Shown piece after piece: positions 1 to 7,478 of a stretch of DNA of 64,000 nucleotides. A program made the translations under genes and the position numbers. The notes under the pieces were generated by a model that saw only the letters and a program-made list of their open reading frames with translations, made no database searches and was not told the DNA's origin. Position 1 is the first letter of the stretch; every line of letters starts with the position of its first letter. The DNA comes from Phytopseudomonas punonensis (GTDB lineage Bacteria > Pseudomonadota > Gammaproteobacteria > Pseudomonadales > Pseudomonadaceae), in contig NZ_FRBQ01000011.1 in assembly GCF_900142655.1 (NCBI RefSeq), positions 1-64,000 on the forward strand. Direction: 5' to 3'.

Positions 1-2
1 TG

Positions 3-350
3 GCCTACGAGCAACGAGGCAAACCGCAGCAGGTACTGTTTCATTCCGATCAGGGTAGTCAGTACGCCAGCCGCCTTTTCCGGCAGCGGCTATGGCGATA
101 TCGGATGGAACAGAGCATGAGTCGCCGGGGAAACTGTTGGGACAACTCGCCAATGGAACGACTGTTCCGCAGCTTGAAATCCGAATGGATTCCGGCGACA
201 GGCTACGTGACCGCTTCGGAAGCTCAACGGGACATCAGTCATTACCTGATGCACCGTTACAACTGGATCAGGCCGCATCAGTACAACGACGGACTGCCAC
301 CTGCGGTGGCCGAAGAAAAACTTAACCCACTGTCGGGGGGGGGGGGTTGA
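3..350 (+). mobile_element. IS3-family transposase OrfB, 3' fragment cut by the window edge
   Basis: The open frame enters from the window edge and ends at the TGA at 348-350, giving about 115 residues. It shows the C-terminal half of a DDE integrase-type transposase: HSDQGSQY near the start (the second D of the DDE triad), then SMSRRGNCWDNSPMERLFRSLK, with the catalytic Glu expected in the NSPMER segment, and HRYNWIRPHQ near the end. This block is typical of OrfB of IS3 elements, which move the element by cut/copy through a circular intermediate. The last codons run into a 12-G tract (335-346). The terminal bases TTGACCACTACA (347-358) look like the right inverted repeat, ending in CA as IS3 elements do. 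OrfA and the left end lie outside the window, so whether it is intact cannot be judged. Confidence 0.9.
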
Positions 351-358
351 CCACTACA
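335..358. repeat. Right terminal end of the IS3-family element, with a poly-G run
   Basis: Twelve consecutive G residues (335-346) are followed by TTGACCACTACA, ending in the CA dinucleotide expected at an IS3-family right end. The transposase stop codon lies inside this end. The target duplication cannot be tested because the left end is not in the window. Confidence 0.55.
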
Positions 359-738
359 GAGCTACCGTAGCCCTTCCCGCTGTCAGGATAAGTTTAGGCG
401 CCTTCAAGAGCCTGTAGTTGATCAGCAACGCGTGCTCATTATCCACCTGTGACTGGTGAATAAGAATCCGTCACGCTTGCTGCGGCGCCGTGATGCAAAA
501 TAGAGAGGTACCGCACGAGTCAGTCCCTTAAAGCTGGTGAAATTTAAAGGAACTCAGCCGAGTAGTGCGGATAACTGTTCAGTGATTGTAATAAAACCGA
601 AACGGCTGGAAATCTGGCAAAGACACGCCGTATAAAAGCCTACACATTTTGCCGGCTTTCATGATTTCGCAAGCATGAATAAATTTCATGTCACCGCTTA
701 ATGAGGAGGATTGCATCAGCGCCAAGGTCAAAGTGTAG
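359..738. other. Gene-free stretch between the IS end and ihfB
   Basis: About 380 bases with no convincing coding frame on either strand and lower GC than the neighbouring genes. The only structure seen is a weak stem (634-640 with 654-659) that could end the ihfB transcript on the minus strand. In many Pseudomonas genomes the region downstream of ihfB borders surface-polysaccharide genes; nothing of that kind is recognisable here. Confidence 0.5.
634..659 (-). terminator. Weak candidate terminator of ihfB
   Basis: On the minus strand AAAGCC, a 13-nt loop, and GGCTTTT followed by ATA could fold as a short stem with a T tract, about 80 nt beyond the ihfB stop. The six-pair stem is weak, so this is tentative. 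Confidence 0.3.
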
Positions 739-1026
739 TCACTCCTCCTCTTCATTCACCCGATCACGCAATTCCTTGCCCGGCTTGAAGTGCGGCACGA
801 ACTTGCCGTCCAGACGCACCGACTGCCCGGTCTTGGGGTTACGGCCTACGCGCGGGGCGCGGTAGTGGAGGGAGAAGCTGCCAAAGCCACGGATTTCGAT
901 GCGATCGCCAGTCGCCAGCGCTTGAGACATCTGTTCCAGCATGGTCTTGATAGCCAGTTCGACATCTTTGTTAGAAAGCTGTCCCTGGTGGGTGACGATT
1001 CTTTCGATCAGCTCCGACTTGGTCAT
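739..1026 (-). CDS. ihfB: Integration host factor beta subunit
   Basis: The 95-residue product matches the HU/IHF fold along its length. It starts MTKSELIERI, carries the IEIRGFGSFSLHYRAPRVGRN region of the DNA-binding arm with the conserved GRNPKTG tip, and ends in an acidic tail (EEEE). With IhfA it forms the heterodimer that bends DNA at RpoN promoters, oriC and integration sites, so it is relevant to the many RpoN promoters further along this window. The ATG at 1026 has an AAGGGA ribosome binding site. In Pseudomonas ihfB normally follows rpsA; here no rpsA is present upstream, and the next gene beyond 1026 is a divergent yheU. Confidence 0.97.
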   Translation of the reverse strand: MTKSELIERIVTHQGQLSNKDVELAIKTMLEQMSQALATGDRIEIRGFGSFSLHYRAPRVGRNPKTGQSVRLDGKFVPHFKPGKELRDRVNEEEE

Positions 1027-1331
1027 ACTTTTCCCTTCGTTTTCAAGCGGCTATGTCACTCGATGGAAAAGGTTGTAGCACGCTGATCAGCTTTTGAACA
1101 GTCTAAAAAACCACCAGCCTTGAAAATGTGATTTACACCCTAAGCTTGATGCCGTCGTTTAAGGCGGATGAATGTAAGTCGTTGACTGTGCAGCAATGTT
1201 GTTAAACCAGATGATTGGCCCGCAATATTGCCGTGCGATGGATACGAAAGGTGATCAAAACCTGGCAAGAGCCGTCCAACAGAGCCAATGCATTCAATGG
1301 TCAGAGGCCGCCAGCGCCTCAGGAGAAAACC
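1027..1331. other. Divergent promoter region between ihfB and yheU
   Basis: Roughly 300 bases without a supported gene. It must carry the ihfB promoter (minus) and the yheU promoter (plus). I see no remnant of rpsA coding sequence in it. The frames crossing it are open but have no family resemblance apart from the yheU portion from 1332 on. Confidence 0.5.
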
Positions 1332-1571
1332 GTGCTGATCCCCGCCAATCTGCTTGAGGCAGATACCCTCACCCGCCTTATCGAAGATTTCGTGACCCGC
1401 GATGGCACCGATAACGGCGATGACACACCGCTGGAAACCCGGGTAACCCGCGTGCGTCATGCTCTGGACAAAGGCGAAGCGGTAATCGTGTTCGACCCAG
1501 AGAGCCAGCAGTGCCAACTGGCGCTCAAGCGTGATGTACCAAAGGAATGGCTGGTGGAGGATGACGAGTAG
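1332..1571 (+). CDS. UPF0270 / YheU family small protein
   Basis: The 79-residue product begins MLIPANLLEADTLTRLIEDF and carries the family core VTRDGTDxGDD, then HALDKGEAVIVFDPESQQCQL. This matches E. coli YheU (LIP..L..ETL..LIESFVLREGTDYG... GEAVLVW) in length and pattern. The function is unknown; the fold is a small soluble domain. A longer frame starting at 1215 exists, but the GTG at 1332 is preceded by AGGAG (1321-1325) at good spacing and coincides with the start of family similarity, so I use it. The gene converges on the hypothetical gene ending at 1651. Confidence 0.85.
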   Translation: MLIPANLLEADTLTRLIEDFVTRDGTDNGDDTPLETRVTRVRHALDKGEAVIVFDPESQQCQLALKRDVPKEWLVEDDE

Positions 1572-1650
1572 CGCTCACGCACTCTCACGAAGGCTGAGGG
1601 ATCAAGCGTGACAGACGCCAGCACCAATCGGGCTGACCACTCGCACGCAT

Positions 1651-2085
1651 TTACCCGCGCAAGCCTCCTTCCCTTTCCCAGGCGCATCGCACGCGCAAGG
1701 GGCCGTCCTGAGGACTGTGCAGACCACTCTCGGACTCCGCCTCCCAACGGAACGTATGGGTGCCACTCAGTTCGGTTTCCAGGTGGACCACGGCGCTGGC
1801 CCAGTAGAGCCTTTTGAGCAGCGCTTCGAACTCCGCGACCCACAGCTTCCACTCGTACTCGATGGTCTGGTAACTGGCGCCGAAGTGGATGACCTGGGTC
1901 TGATACAGGCCACTGCCCGGCTGCTGGCAGCACGCGAACATCTCGCGACCGAGAAACGGCCAGGCGTCGCCAGTGGGCAGTGCGTCGAGCACCTGCTTAT
2001 TGAGCAGACGTCGAAGGCGGCTCTCGGATGGACTGTCCGACGGCCAGTCACGAATATTGCCGTAGACGATGGATTCCGATTCCAC
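1651..2085 (-). CDS. Conserved Pseudomonas hypothetical protein
   Basis: A 144-residue soluble protein with no signal peptide or membrane segment. It has conserved-looking stretches (VYGNIRDWPSDSP near the N-terminus, DAWPFLGREMF in the middle, VIHFGASYQTIEYEWKLWVAEFEALLKRLYW and VVHLETELSGTHTFRW later), rich in Trp and aromatics. I recall similar hypothetical proteins from Pseudomonas genomes but know no function. The start is GTG, supported by GGAG eight bases upstream. No operon partner is evident: it lies between convergent yheU and the MFS gene. Confidence 0.7.
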   Translation of the reverse strand: MESESIVYGNIRDWPSDSPSESRLRRLLNKQVLDALPTGDAWPFLGREMFACCQQPGSGLYQTQVIHFGASYQTIEYEWKLWVAEFEALLKRLYWASAVVHLETELSGTHTFRWEAESESGLHSPQDGPLRVRCAWEREGGLRG

Positions 2086-2241
2086 GGGGGCACTCCGCTA
2101 AAACTTGGCAGCCTTCTACCACAGCGCGCGAGGCAACGGAATGCTGTGGGCAGAACGGTCAGTCAGGACAGTGATGGGGATCATTCAATCCGGTACCGAT
2201 GCTCCCTGGTTTCGCTCCGCTTTACCCAGGCTACAAGGTAT

Positions 2242-3411
2242 TCACACCGAAGGCCGGTGCGGGCCTTTTCTCATCAACCAGGCGAGCAGCACCATCACTG
2301 CCGCCATCCCCGTCAGCACCATGAAGGGCACCTGATAGGTGCCCGCCATATCCCGTGCCAGACCGCTGAGCACTGGCGTCAGGCAGGCCACGCTATACCC
2401 CATGCCCTGCATCATTGCCGTCCAGCGACTCACTGCCATGGGTGAACCGGCTTCGTAGATGGGCAGCAGCAGCGACAATGCAAATGAGCCGCTCATGCCG
2501 AACCCCAAAGTCAGTGCCCAGAACTCCGGGATGAAGGTGGGCTGGAAGGTGATCATGCTCAGGCTGACCAGGGTCAGGCTGCCGCAGGCGACCATCAACA
2601 AGTAGTGGTTGAAACGCTGCACCAGCAGCGGTAACAGGAATGAGCTTGGCAAGCCCATCAACATAGCCAGACTGAACAGCGTGTTGCTGTGCATCGCCGG
2701 CAGGCCCGCTTCCTGATAGCGCGCAACCGTCCAGGTTGCCACGGCATAGAACAGCCCGGCCTGCAGGGCGAAATAAGCACTGACCAACCACGCGCGGCCC
2801 TCACGCCAGGGCAGACTGGCAGAAGCATCTTCGCTACTCAGCGGCGCAGCGTGCTGCTTGGGCAGGAAGCACCAGATGGCGACTGCCAGCGCAGCAGGCA
2901 ATGCCCAGATGGCCAGGCCATAACTCCAGTCATCACCGAAAAGCTGGGCAACCGGCATGGTCAGCACCACACCGATGGCGCCGCCAATGGCCATGCTCAG
3001 TGAGTACCAGGCGAGCACCTGCCCCATACGGCCGGAGAAATGAAGCTTGATGAAACCAGAAAGCAACGGCCCCGCGATGGCGATGGCCGCACCGAGCAAC
3101 ACGGCGCTACCAACCAGAATCACGCTGGAATGGCTGATCAGGCGTAGCAGCAGAGCAAGGGCAATGGTGCCAAGGCACAGGGTGATGGTGCGCTCCAGGC
3201 CGATGCGTACAGCCAGCCTGGGTGCAAGCGGCGCCAGCAGGCCCATGCACAGCACCGGCAGAGCCGTGGTCAGGCTGATAAAGCCACGGCTCAGCGAAAG
3301 CTCTTGAGCGATGCGTTCGATAAGTGGCGCCAGCGAGGTAATGCCAGGGCGCAGGTTCACTGCGGCGGCAACGAGAGCCAGCAGCAATAAAGCGCGGGAG
3401 ACGGGTTTCAC
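2242..3411 (-). CDS. MFS transporter, CynX/NimT-like family
   Basis: The 389-residue protein is very hydrophobic with about 12 predicted membrane helices. It begins MKPVSRALLLLALVAAAVNLRPG and continues with SLAPLIERI; the NLRPG.TS..PL start is typical of the CynX/NimT branch of the major facilitator superfamily (cyanate, 2-nitroimidazole and related exporters). The substrate here is unknown. The GTG start at 3411 is preceded by AGGAA. It stands alone, followed at a distance by the hypothetical gene ending at 1651; a repeat-rich gap lies upstream. Confidence 0.88.
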   Translation of the reverse strand: MKPVSRALLLLALVAAAVNLRPGITSLAPLIERIAQELSLSRGFISLTTALPVLCMGLLAPLAPRLAVRIGLERTITLCLGTIALALLLRLISHSSVILVGSAVLLGAAIAIAGPLLSGFIKLHFSGRMGQVLAWYSLSMAIGGAIGVVLTMPVAQLFGDDWSYGLAIWALPAALAVAIWCFLPKQHAAPLSSEDASASLPWREGRAWLVSAYFALQAGLFYAVATWTVARYQEAGLPAMHSNTLFSLAMLMGLPSSFLLPLLVQRFNHYLLMVACGSLTLVSLSMITFQPTFIPEFWALTLGFGMSGSFALSLLLPIYEAGSPMAVSRWTAMMQGMGYSVACLTPVLSGLARDMAGTYQVPFMVLTGMAAVMVLLAWLMRKGPHRPSV

Positions 3412-3580
3412 ACAAATTCCTGATCAGACGGCCAAGTATAGCCAGGGCGGCAACCCTACTCGTGCGCTTCGATTAGGGCAAGCGTGACCGCGGGCTCGCT
3501 CCATGCAACGGCCTAAGAACCTGTTTACGATCATCAGCCGTAACTCCATCTGCAATGACCGCAACGTGGCGAAAGCAGGC

Positions 3581-3656
3581 GTAGGGTGGACAACGCTCTT
3601 TTTGTCCACCATTGCAATCGCAGAGCGGTGGACGGATAAAGCGTCGTCCACCCTAC
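3581..3656. repeat. Palindromic repeat unit with outer and inner inverted arms
   Basis: GTAGGGTGGAC (3581-3591) is repeated inverted as GTCCACCCTAC (3646-3656). Inside, TTGTCCACC and GGTGGACGG form a second inverted pair. This is the layout of an intergenic palindromic (REP/BIME-like) element. It is non-coding and lies between the MFS and SDR genes. Confidence 0.75.
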
Positions 3657-3670
3657 GAACTGATGGTTAT

Positions 3671-3739
3671 CTGTGGGAGCGGGCCATGCCCGCGAAAAAA
3701 TCACGGGCATGGACTAGGCGGCTCCGCCCGTTCCCACAG
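3671..3739. repeat. REP/BIME element of the GTGGGAGCGGGC type
   Basis: CTGTGGGAGCGGGCCATGCC (from 3671) and its inverted partner ending CCCGTTCCCACAG (3739) flank an inner pair GCCCGCGA / TCACGGGC. The GTGGGAGCGGGC core is the known REP head of fluorescent pseudomonads. Two REP heads face each other, forming a BIME. The 3412-3823 gap holds this, the repeat at 3581, and no gene I can support. Confidence 0.8.
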
Positions 3740-3823
3740 GTAAAGCAACGATGTCCGCTTTTGCCTTATTGAAGGTGATTCACAGGATACAAGCGCCCAG
3801 AAACCCAAAGCTCGTGAACAGCT

Positions 3824-4651
3824 TTATGGCGTCTTCGCTTCGCGCTGCCCCGATGCCTTGGCGCGCATCTTCTCGCACATCAACGTCATCTCGTCGTAGA
3901 GCAGCTGTGGGTTCTTCTGCTTGAGCGCCCAGGCCTGACGGCCCTGCTCGTGAGGCAGGATCATGAACTCACCAGCGGCGACGGCCTTGAAGATGTAGTC
4001 GGCGATGAACTCGGCATTGATCGGCGAGCTTTCCAGCAACTTGCCGACCTGCGCCTTCATCGCCGGCGTTGGCCCGCGGAACGAGTCGAGCAGATTGGTC
4101 TGGAAGAACGATGGGCATACCACATGCACACCGACCTGCAACGGCTTGAGTTCGGCCAGCAGGCTTTCCGACAGCGCCACCACGCCGGCCTTGGCGACGT
4201 TGTAGTTGCTCATGCCCGGGCCCTGCATCAGCGCCGCCATGGAGGCGATGTTGACGATGCGCCCGCGGCTGCGTTCGAGCAACGGCAGGAACGCCTTGCA
4301 GCCCTTGACCACGCCCATCAGGTTGATCGCCAACTGCCAGTCCCAATCCTCGAGCGACAGCTCGGCGAAGAAGCCGCCCGAGGCCACACCAGCGTTGTTG
4401 ATGATGATATCGATGCCGCCGAACTTCTCTTCGCACGCCTGAGCCAGGGCGGTCAGCTGACTGTAATCACGCACGTCACAGCGCATCGTGAAGCCATCGC
4501 CACCCACCTCGCGCACCAGACGCAAGGTTTCGGCAAGGCCGGCATCATTGACGTCCGACAGCGCCAGGCGCCAGCCCTCACGTGCCCAGCGCAATGCGAG
4601 CTCACGCCCCAAGCCAGAACCGGCACCCGTGATCATCATGCGATTGCTCAT
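3824..4651 (-). CDS. Short-chain dehydrogenase/reductase (SDR)
   Basis: The 275-residue protein has the classical SDR pattern: the nucleotide-binding motif TGAGSGLG near residues 8-15, NNAGVASGG in the middle, the catalytic Ser in NIASMAAL and the YNVAK catalytic Tyr/Lys. It is a cytosolic NAD(P)-dependent oxidoreductase; the substrate is unknown. The C-terminal extension (ILPHEQGRQAWALKQKNPQLL) resembles a subgroup common in Pseudomonas. I place the start at the ATG at 4651 (MSNRMMITG) after an AGGGCAGG site rather than at the TTG two codons upstream. It is monocistronic, with repeats upstream. Confidence 0.9.
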   Translation of the reverse strand: MSNRMMITGAGSGLGRELALRWAREGWRLALSDVNDAGLAETLRLVREVGGDGFTMRCDVRDYSQLTALAQACEEKFGGIDIIINNAGVASGGFFAELSLEDWDWQLAINLMGVVKGCKAFLPLLERSRGRIVNIASMAALMQGPGMSNYNVAKAGVVALSESLLAELKPLQVGVHVVCPSFFQTNLLDSFRGPTPAMKAQVGKLLESSPINAEFIADYIFKAVAAGEFMILPHEQGRQAWALKQKNPQLLYDEMTLMCEKMRAKASGQREAKTP

Positions 4652-4784
4652 ACCCAACCTGCCCTGCTGGCCAATGAAAGTCAGCTCGAGTGTAGCGAAG
4701 GCGCAGGCAGCTCCCAGCCATCATCAGGTTGTTGAATGGGCGTACCGCGGGGTGGGTATGGCGCAGCTTGTACGACCCGTTATT

Positions 4785-4866
4785 CCTGGGTATCGCTTCG
4801 GTCAACCCAGGCTACGGTTCCGGGATCACTGCTAGGTAGCCCGGGTCGAGCGTAGCAACACCCGGG
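4785..4866. repeat. BIME: two inverted REP units of the GTAGCCCGGGT type
   Basis: One unit (4785-4815) runs CCTGGGTATCGCTTC... to CAACCCAGGCTAC; the second (4836-4866) runs GTAGCCCGGGTCGAGCG... to CACCCGGG in the opposite orientation. Each is a near-palindrome. The same unit recurs at 15251-15362 and 63407-63474, so this is a dispersed family. A more diverged partial unit may start near 4741. Confidence 0.85.
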
Positions 4867-4877
4867 TGTTCAGAGCG

Positions 4878-5732
4878 CTACTGGAACAGTCGTGTGCTCA
4901 GCTCGTGGCTGGCTTCCAGCAGAATCGGCAGAAAGCGGCTTTCCAGCTCCTGGCGCGATACGCGACCCACGTGGGTGCCTACGTTGAGCGCTGCCAGCAC
5001 TTGGCCGGCAGAATCCTTGAGTGGCACGGCGATGGAGCGCAGGCTGACCTCCAGCTCCTGATCGATGATGACCCAGCCCTGGCGACGAATTTCTTCGATA
5101 TTGGCGCGCAGGTCATCGGGCGTGTGCAGAGTGCGGCTGGTTTTCACCTGCAAGTCGGCGTGACTCAGGTAATCATCCAGCGCCGCATCATCCAGCGCAG
5201 CCAACAGAATGCGGCCCATCGACGTGCAATAGGCCGGCAATCGGCTGCCCACGCTGAGGTCGACGGAGATAAGCCGCTGCGGGGTTGCCGAACGAGCGAT
5301 ATAGAGAATCTCATCGCCTTCCAGGGTGGCCATCGAACAGGCTTCATGCAACTGCTCGCTGATGCGGTCAAGAATCGGTTGGGCGGTAACGGCCATCGGT
5401 GTCGAAGACAGATACGCGTGCCCCAGCGTCAAAACCTTGGGCAGCAGCGAGTACACACGCCCGTCAGTGGTCACGTAACCGAGCTTCATCAGGGTATGCA
5501 GGCAGCGGCGCACGGCGGCACGGGGAATTTCAGTGCGGTGACTGATCTGCGCGATGGTCAGGTGGCGCTTGCGCTCCTGAAAGGCATGAATCACGGCCAA
5601 TCCCCGCGCAAGAGAAGTCATGAAATTCGGGTCGCCGGTAAACGCTTCGATACGCTTGGCTGGCGAGGCAATGATCGGCGGCGCCATGGGGCTGGACGCG
5701 GAGCGGGACTCTGACATGGCTCTATCACTCAT
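4878..5732 (-). CDS. pcaR: IclR-family regulator PcaR (beta-ketoadipate pathway)
   Basis: The 284-residue protein has an N-terminal winged helix (SLARGLAVIHAFQERKRHLT, then IAQISHRTEIPRAAVRRCLHT) and a C-terminal IclR effector domain (ILYIARSATPQRLISVDLSVG, RLPAYCTSMGR, VIIDQELE..LRSIAVP). It closely follows PcaR of P. putida as I remember it, including the leader APPI.ASPAKRI.AFTGDP. PcaR responds to beta-ketoadipate and activates pca genes for protocatechuate breakdown. The start at 5732 (MSDRAMSES) fits the family; the ATG at 5720 is an alternative. A perfect operator palindrome sits 14 bases upstream. No pca structural gene is in the window. Confidence 0.9.
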   Translation of the reverse strand: MSDRAMSESRSASSPMAPPIIASPAKRIEAFTGDPNFMTSLARGLAVIHAFQERKRHLTIAQISHRTEIPRAAVRRCLHTLMKLGYVTTDGRVYSLLPKVLTLGHAYLSSTPMAVTAQPILDRISEQLHEACSMATLEGDEILYIARSATPQRLISVDLSVGSRLPAYCTSMGRILLAALDDAALDDYLSHADLQVKTSRTLHTPDDLRANIEEIRRQGWVIIDQELEVSLRSIAVPLKDSAGQVLAALNVGTHVGRVSRQELESRFLPILLEASHELSTRLFQ

Positions 5733-5745
5733 CCGGATGATGTGC

Positions 5746-5775
5746 GCGATTATCGAACTGTGGTTCGATAATCGC
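5746..5775. promoter_or_regulatory. PcaR operator, perfect inverted repeat
   Basis: GCGATTATCGAAC (5746-5758), a 4-nt spacer, and GTTCGATAATCGC (5763-5775) form a perfect 13-bp inverted repeat just upstream of pcaR. Each arm contains GTTCGATAAT, the 10-bp element described for PcaR at P. putida pca promoters. Its position suggests autoregulation of pcaR. Confidence 0.85.
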
Positions 5776-5859
5776 AAGGCAGGCTAATGAGCAACACGCA
5801 GCGCGGCCGATGGTCGTCCAAAGGGAAAAATAGATATAGGAATTTAAATCTCTGGAAGC

Positions 5860-5895
5860 GTGAGCGGCGCCCCTAACTTGATCGGGGCGGCTCAC
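5860..5895 (-). terminator. Hairpin ending the ccm operon
   Basis: GTGAGC..GCCCC pairs with GGGGC.GCTCAC around a 10-nt loop, with a small internal bulge. It begins 25 nt after the stop of the lipoprotein gene and is followed on the minus strand by an AT-rich stretch. No clean T tract, so efficiency is uncertain. Confidence 0.55.
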
Positions 5896-5919
5896 GCCAA
5901 ACAAGGTGAGAGGCGAGGC

Positions 5920-6276
5920 TTACTGAGCGTGATGACGATACAGCGCAGGTGGCACACCGGTGCTGTCCACAGGCTCCCAAGGGCCTTGCAGGGTGCCAGC
6001 CCAGCTCCAGCCATCCTGCCAGCGGTAAAAGGTGCGCTCGCGATAATAGGTGTCGTGCTCGGAGTCGATCTCATACACGCCAAGCGTGCCATTCCAATGG
6101 CTGGAGACGCCCGGTGGCGGCGCGAAGCGTGGGTGGGATTTGGTGACCGTAGGCGAGCCGGGTGGGGCCGATGGGCTACCAGTAGTACCACCCGTACCAG
6201 GTGCCGGGCTGTGCAAGGTACAGCCGGCAAGGCTCAACAAAGTTGCTGCCAGAGCAGCCGTCATCAATCTGTTCAT
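5920..6276 (-). CDS. Small lipoprotein translated from the ccm operon
   Basis: The 118-residue product begins MNRLMTAALAATLLSLAGCTL, a signal peptide with the lipobox LAGC (Cys19). It continues with a Pro/Ser/Thr/Gly-rich linker (residues 22-45) and a small Trp/Tyr-rich domain (WNGTLGVYEI... YYRERTFYRWQDGWSWAGTLQGPW). It should be lipidated and periplasm-facing. Its ATG overlaps the TGA of ccmI (ATGA), so translation is probably coupled. The function is not known to me; a role in cytochrome c maturation is only suggested by the coupling. The Trp/Tyr-rich tail recalls small envelope proteins but gives no activity. Confidence 0.8.
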   Translation of the reverse strand: MNRLMTAALAATLLSLAGCTLHSPAPGTGGTTGSPSAPPGSPTVTKSHPRFAPPPGVSSHWNGTLGVYEIDSEHDTYYRERTFYRWQDGWSWAGTLQGPWEPVDSTGVPPALYRHHAQ

Positions 6277-7478
6277 GGTTGTGTGCCGTCAGCGCTATCG
6301 ATGATCAGGCGTTGCACGTCCTGGGTGCTGCTGGCCACCGGTTGCCCCTGGCCGATCCACTCGCCGCTCTTTGCATCGCCGGCGCGCGAAATGCGCGCTA
6401 CCAGTTGAACCTGGTCGAACGCGGAAAGTTTCAGTTGCGGCATCATCGCATCGCTGTCGGACAGGCTGACCGTGGCCGGCAGATCGGCCACCGTCAAACG
6501 CTTGGCCGCCAACGGCATCGGCGGCCCGGCAGCGGCGCGGGCGAAGACGAACACTACGTCGCTCGGCTGCACTTTGTCACGCAGCGCCGGCGCCAGCTCG
6601 ACGCGCACCTGCAATCCGCCCACCTGCGATGCTTGTACAGCCTTGTCACCGTTTTGCGGATCGAGCTCCTCGCGAGCTCTGGCGATGCCGCCGGCAATCG
6701 CCTGACGCGAAGGATCCCCCTCGGGCAACATGGCCACCAAGCGCTCCCAGTAGCCAATGGCATCGGCGAAGCGTTGCTCCTCATAGGCGGCGATACCCAG
6801 CAGGCCGAGACTGGTCACCTCCTCCGGGTCAGCTTTTAACGCCTCGCTGGTCAGCGCATCCAGCTGCGGGCTCCACTGCTTGTCAGCGGCGAAATACAGC
6901 GCCTGGGCCCATTGCCCGAGCAGCTCAGGCTCACGACCGGCCACCTTGACCGCCTCCTCGAACGCACGGGCAGCATCCGCCGCGCGCTGCTGAGCCATGT
7001 AGCTGCGAGCGAGGAAATACCAGCCCTCGGCCGATTTTGGATTGTCCCTCACTGCCTGCTCCAGGCGCACGGTCATCTCTTCGATGCTGTGCGGCTCACC
7101 GGCGAAGGTACGCGCCTGCTCGACCTCGTCGATGGCGCCCCACTGCAGGTACAGCAACACGGCCAAAACGGGCACCAAAACCACAGCCATCAGCGGCACC
7201 GCGCGGCCCAGGCGGCGAGCCTGCCGGCTCTCACTGCCTTCGGTATCGGCGAGCAACTCACGTGCGGCCTCGTCACGCACGGCCTGCAGCTGCGCAGCGT
7301 CGAGAGTACCGGCCAGGTGTTGCTGCTCCAGCTCACGCACGCGTTCTTGATAGAGGGTGACGTTCAGCGCAGTACGGTCTTCCTCGGCCTGCACCTTGCG
7401 GCCGCGTAGCAGCGGAATGAGGAGAAAACTCACGGCGACCAGACACAGCAGGCCGGCGGACAACCAGAATTCGATCAT
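6273..7478 (-). CDS. ccmI: Cytochrome c maturation protein CcmI (CycH)
   Basis: The 401-residue protein has an N-terminal membrane helix (MIEFWLSAGLLCLVAVSFLL), a cytoplasmic coiled region (LYQERVRELEQQHLAGTLD), a second helix (AVPLMAVVLVPVLAVLLYL), then periplasmic TPR repeats (PKSAEGWYFLARSYMAQQRAADAARAFEEAV and following) and a C-terminal domain. CcmI presents apocytochrome c to the CcmFH haem lyase. It is the last core ccm gene; its start overlaps the ccmH stop and its stop overlaps the lipoprotein start, each by an ATGA. Confidence 0.96.
   Translation of the reverse strand: MIEFWLSAGLLCLVAVSFLLIPLLRGRKVQAEEDRTALNVTLYQERVRELEQQHLAGTLDAAQLQAVRDEAARELLADTEGSESRQARRLGRAVPLMAVVLVPVLAVLLYLQWGAIDEVEQARTFAGEPHSIEEMTVRLEQAVRDNPKSAEGWYFLARSYMAQQRAADAARAFEEAVKVAGREPELLGQWAQALYFAADKQWSPQLDALTSEALKADPEEVTSLGLLGIAAYEEQRFADAIGYWERLVAMLPEGDPSRQAIAGGIARAREELDPQNGDKAVQASQVGGLQVRVELAPALRDKVQPSDVVFVFARAAAGPPMPLAAKRLTVADLPATVSLSDSDAMMPQLKLSAFDQVQLVARISRAGDAKSGEWIGQGQPVASSTQDVQRLIIDSADGTQP

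Noticed and set aside
3503..3772. 89-codon plus-strand frame in the MFS-SDR gap
   Set aside because: It runs through the palindromic repeats, which explain the sequence better.
5860..6408. Plus-strand frame opposite the lipoprotein gene
   Set aside because: The minus-strand frame has a signal peptide with lipobox and overlaps ccmI; the plus frame crosses a hairpin and has no motif.
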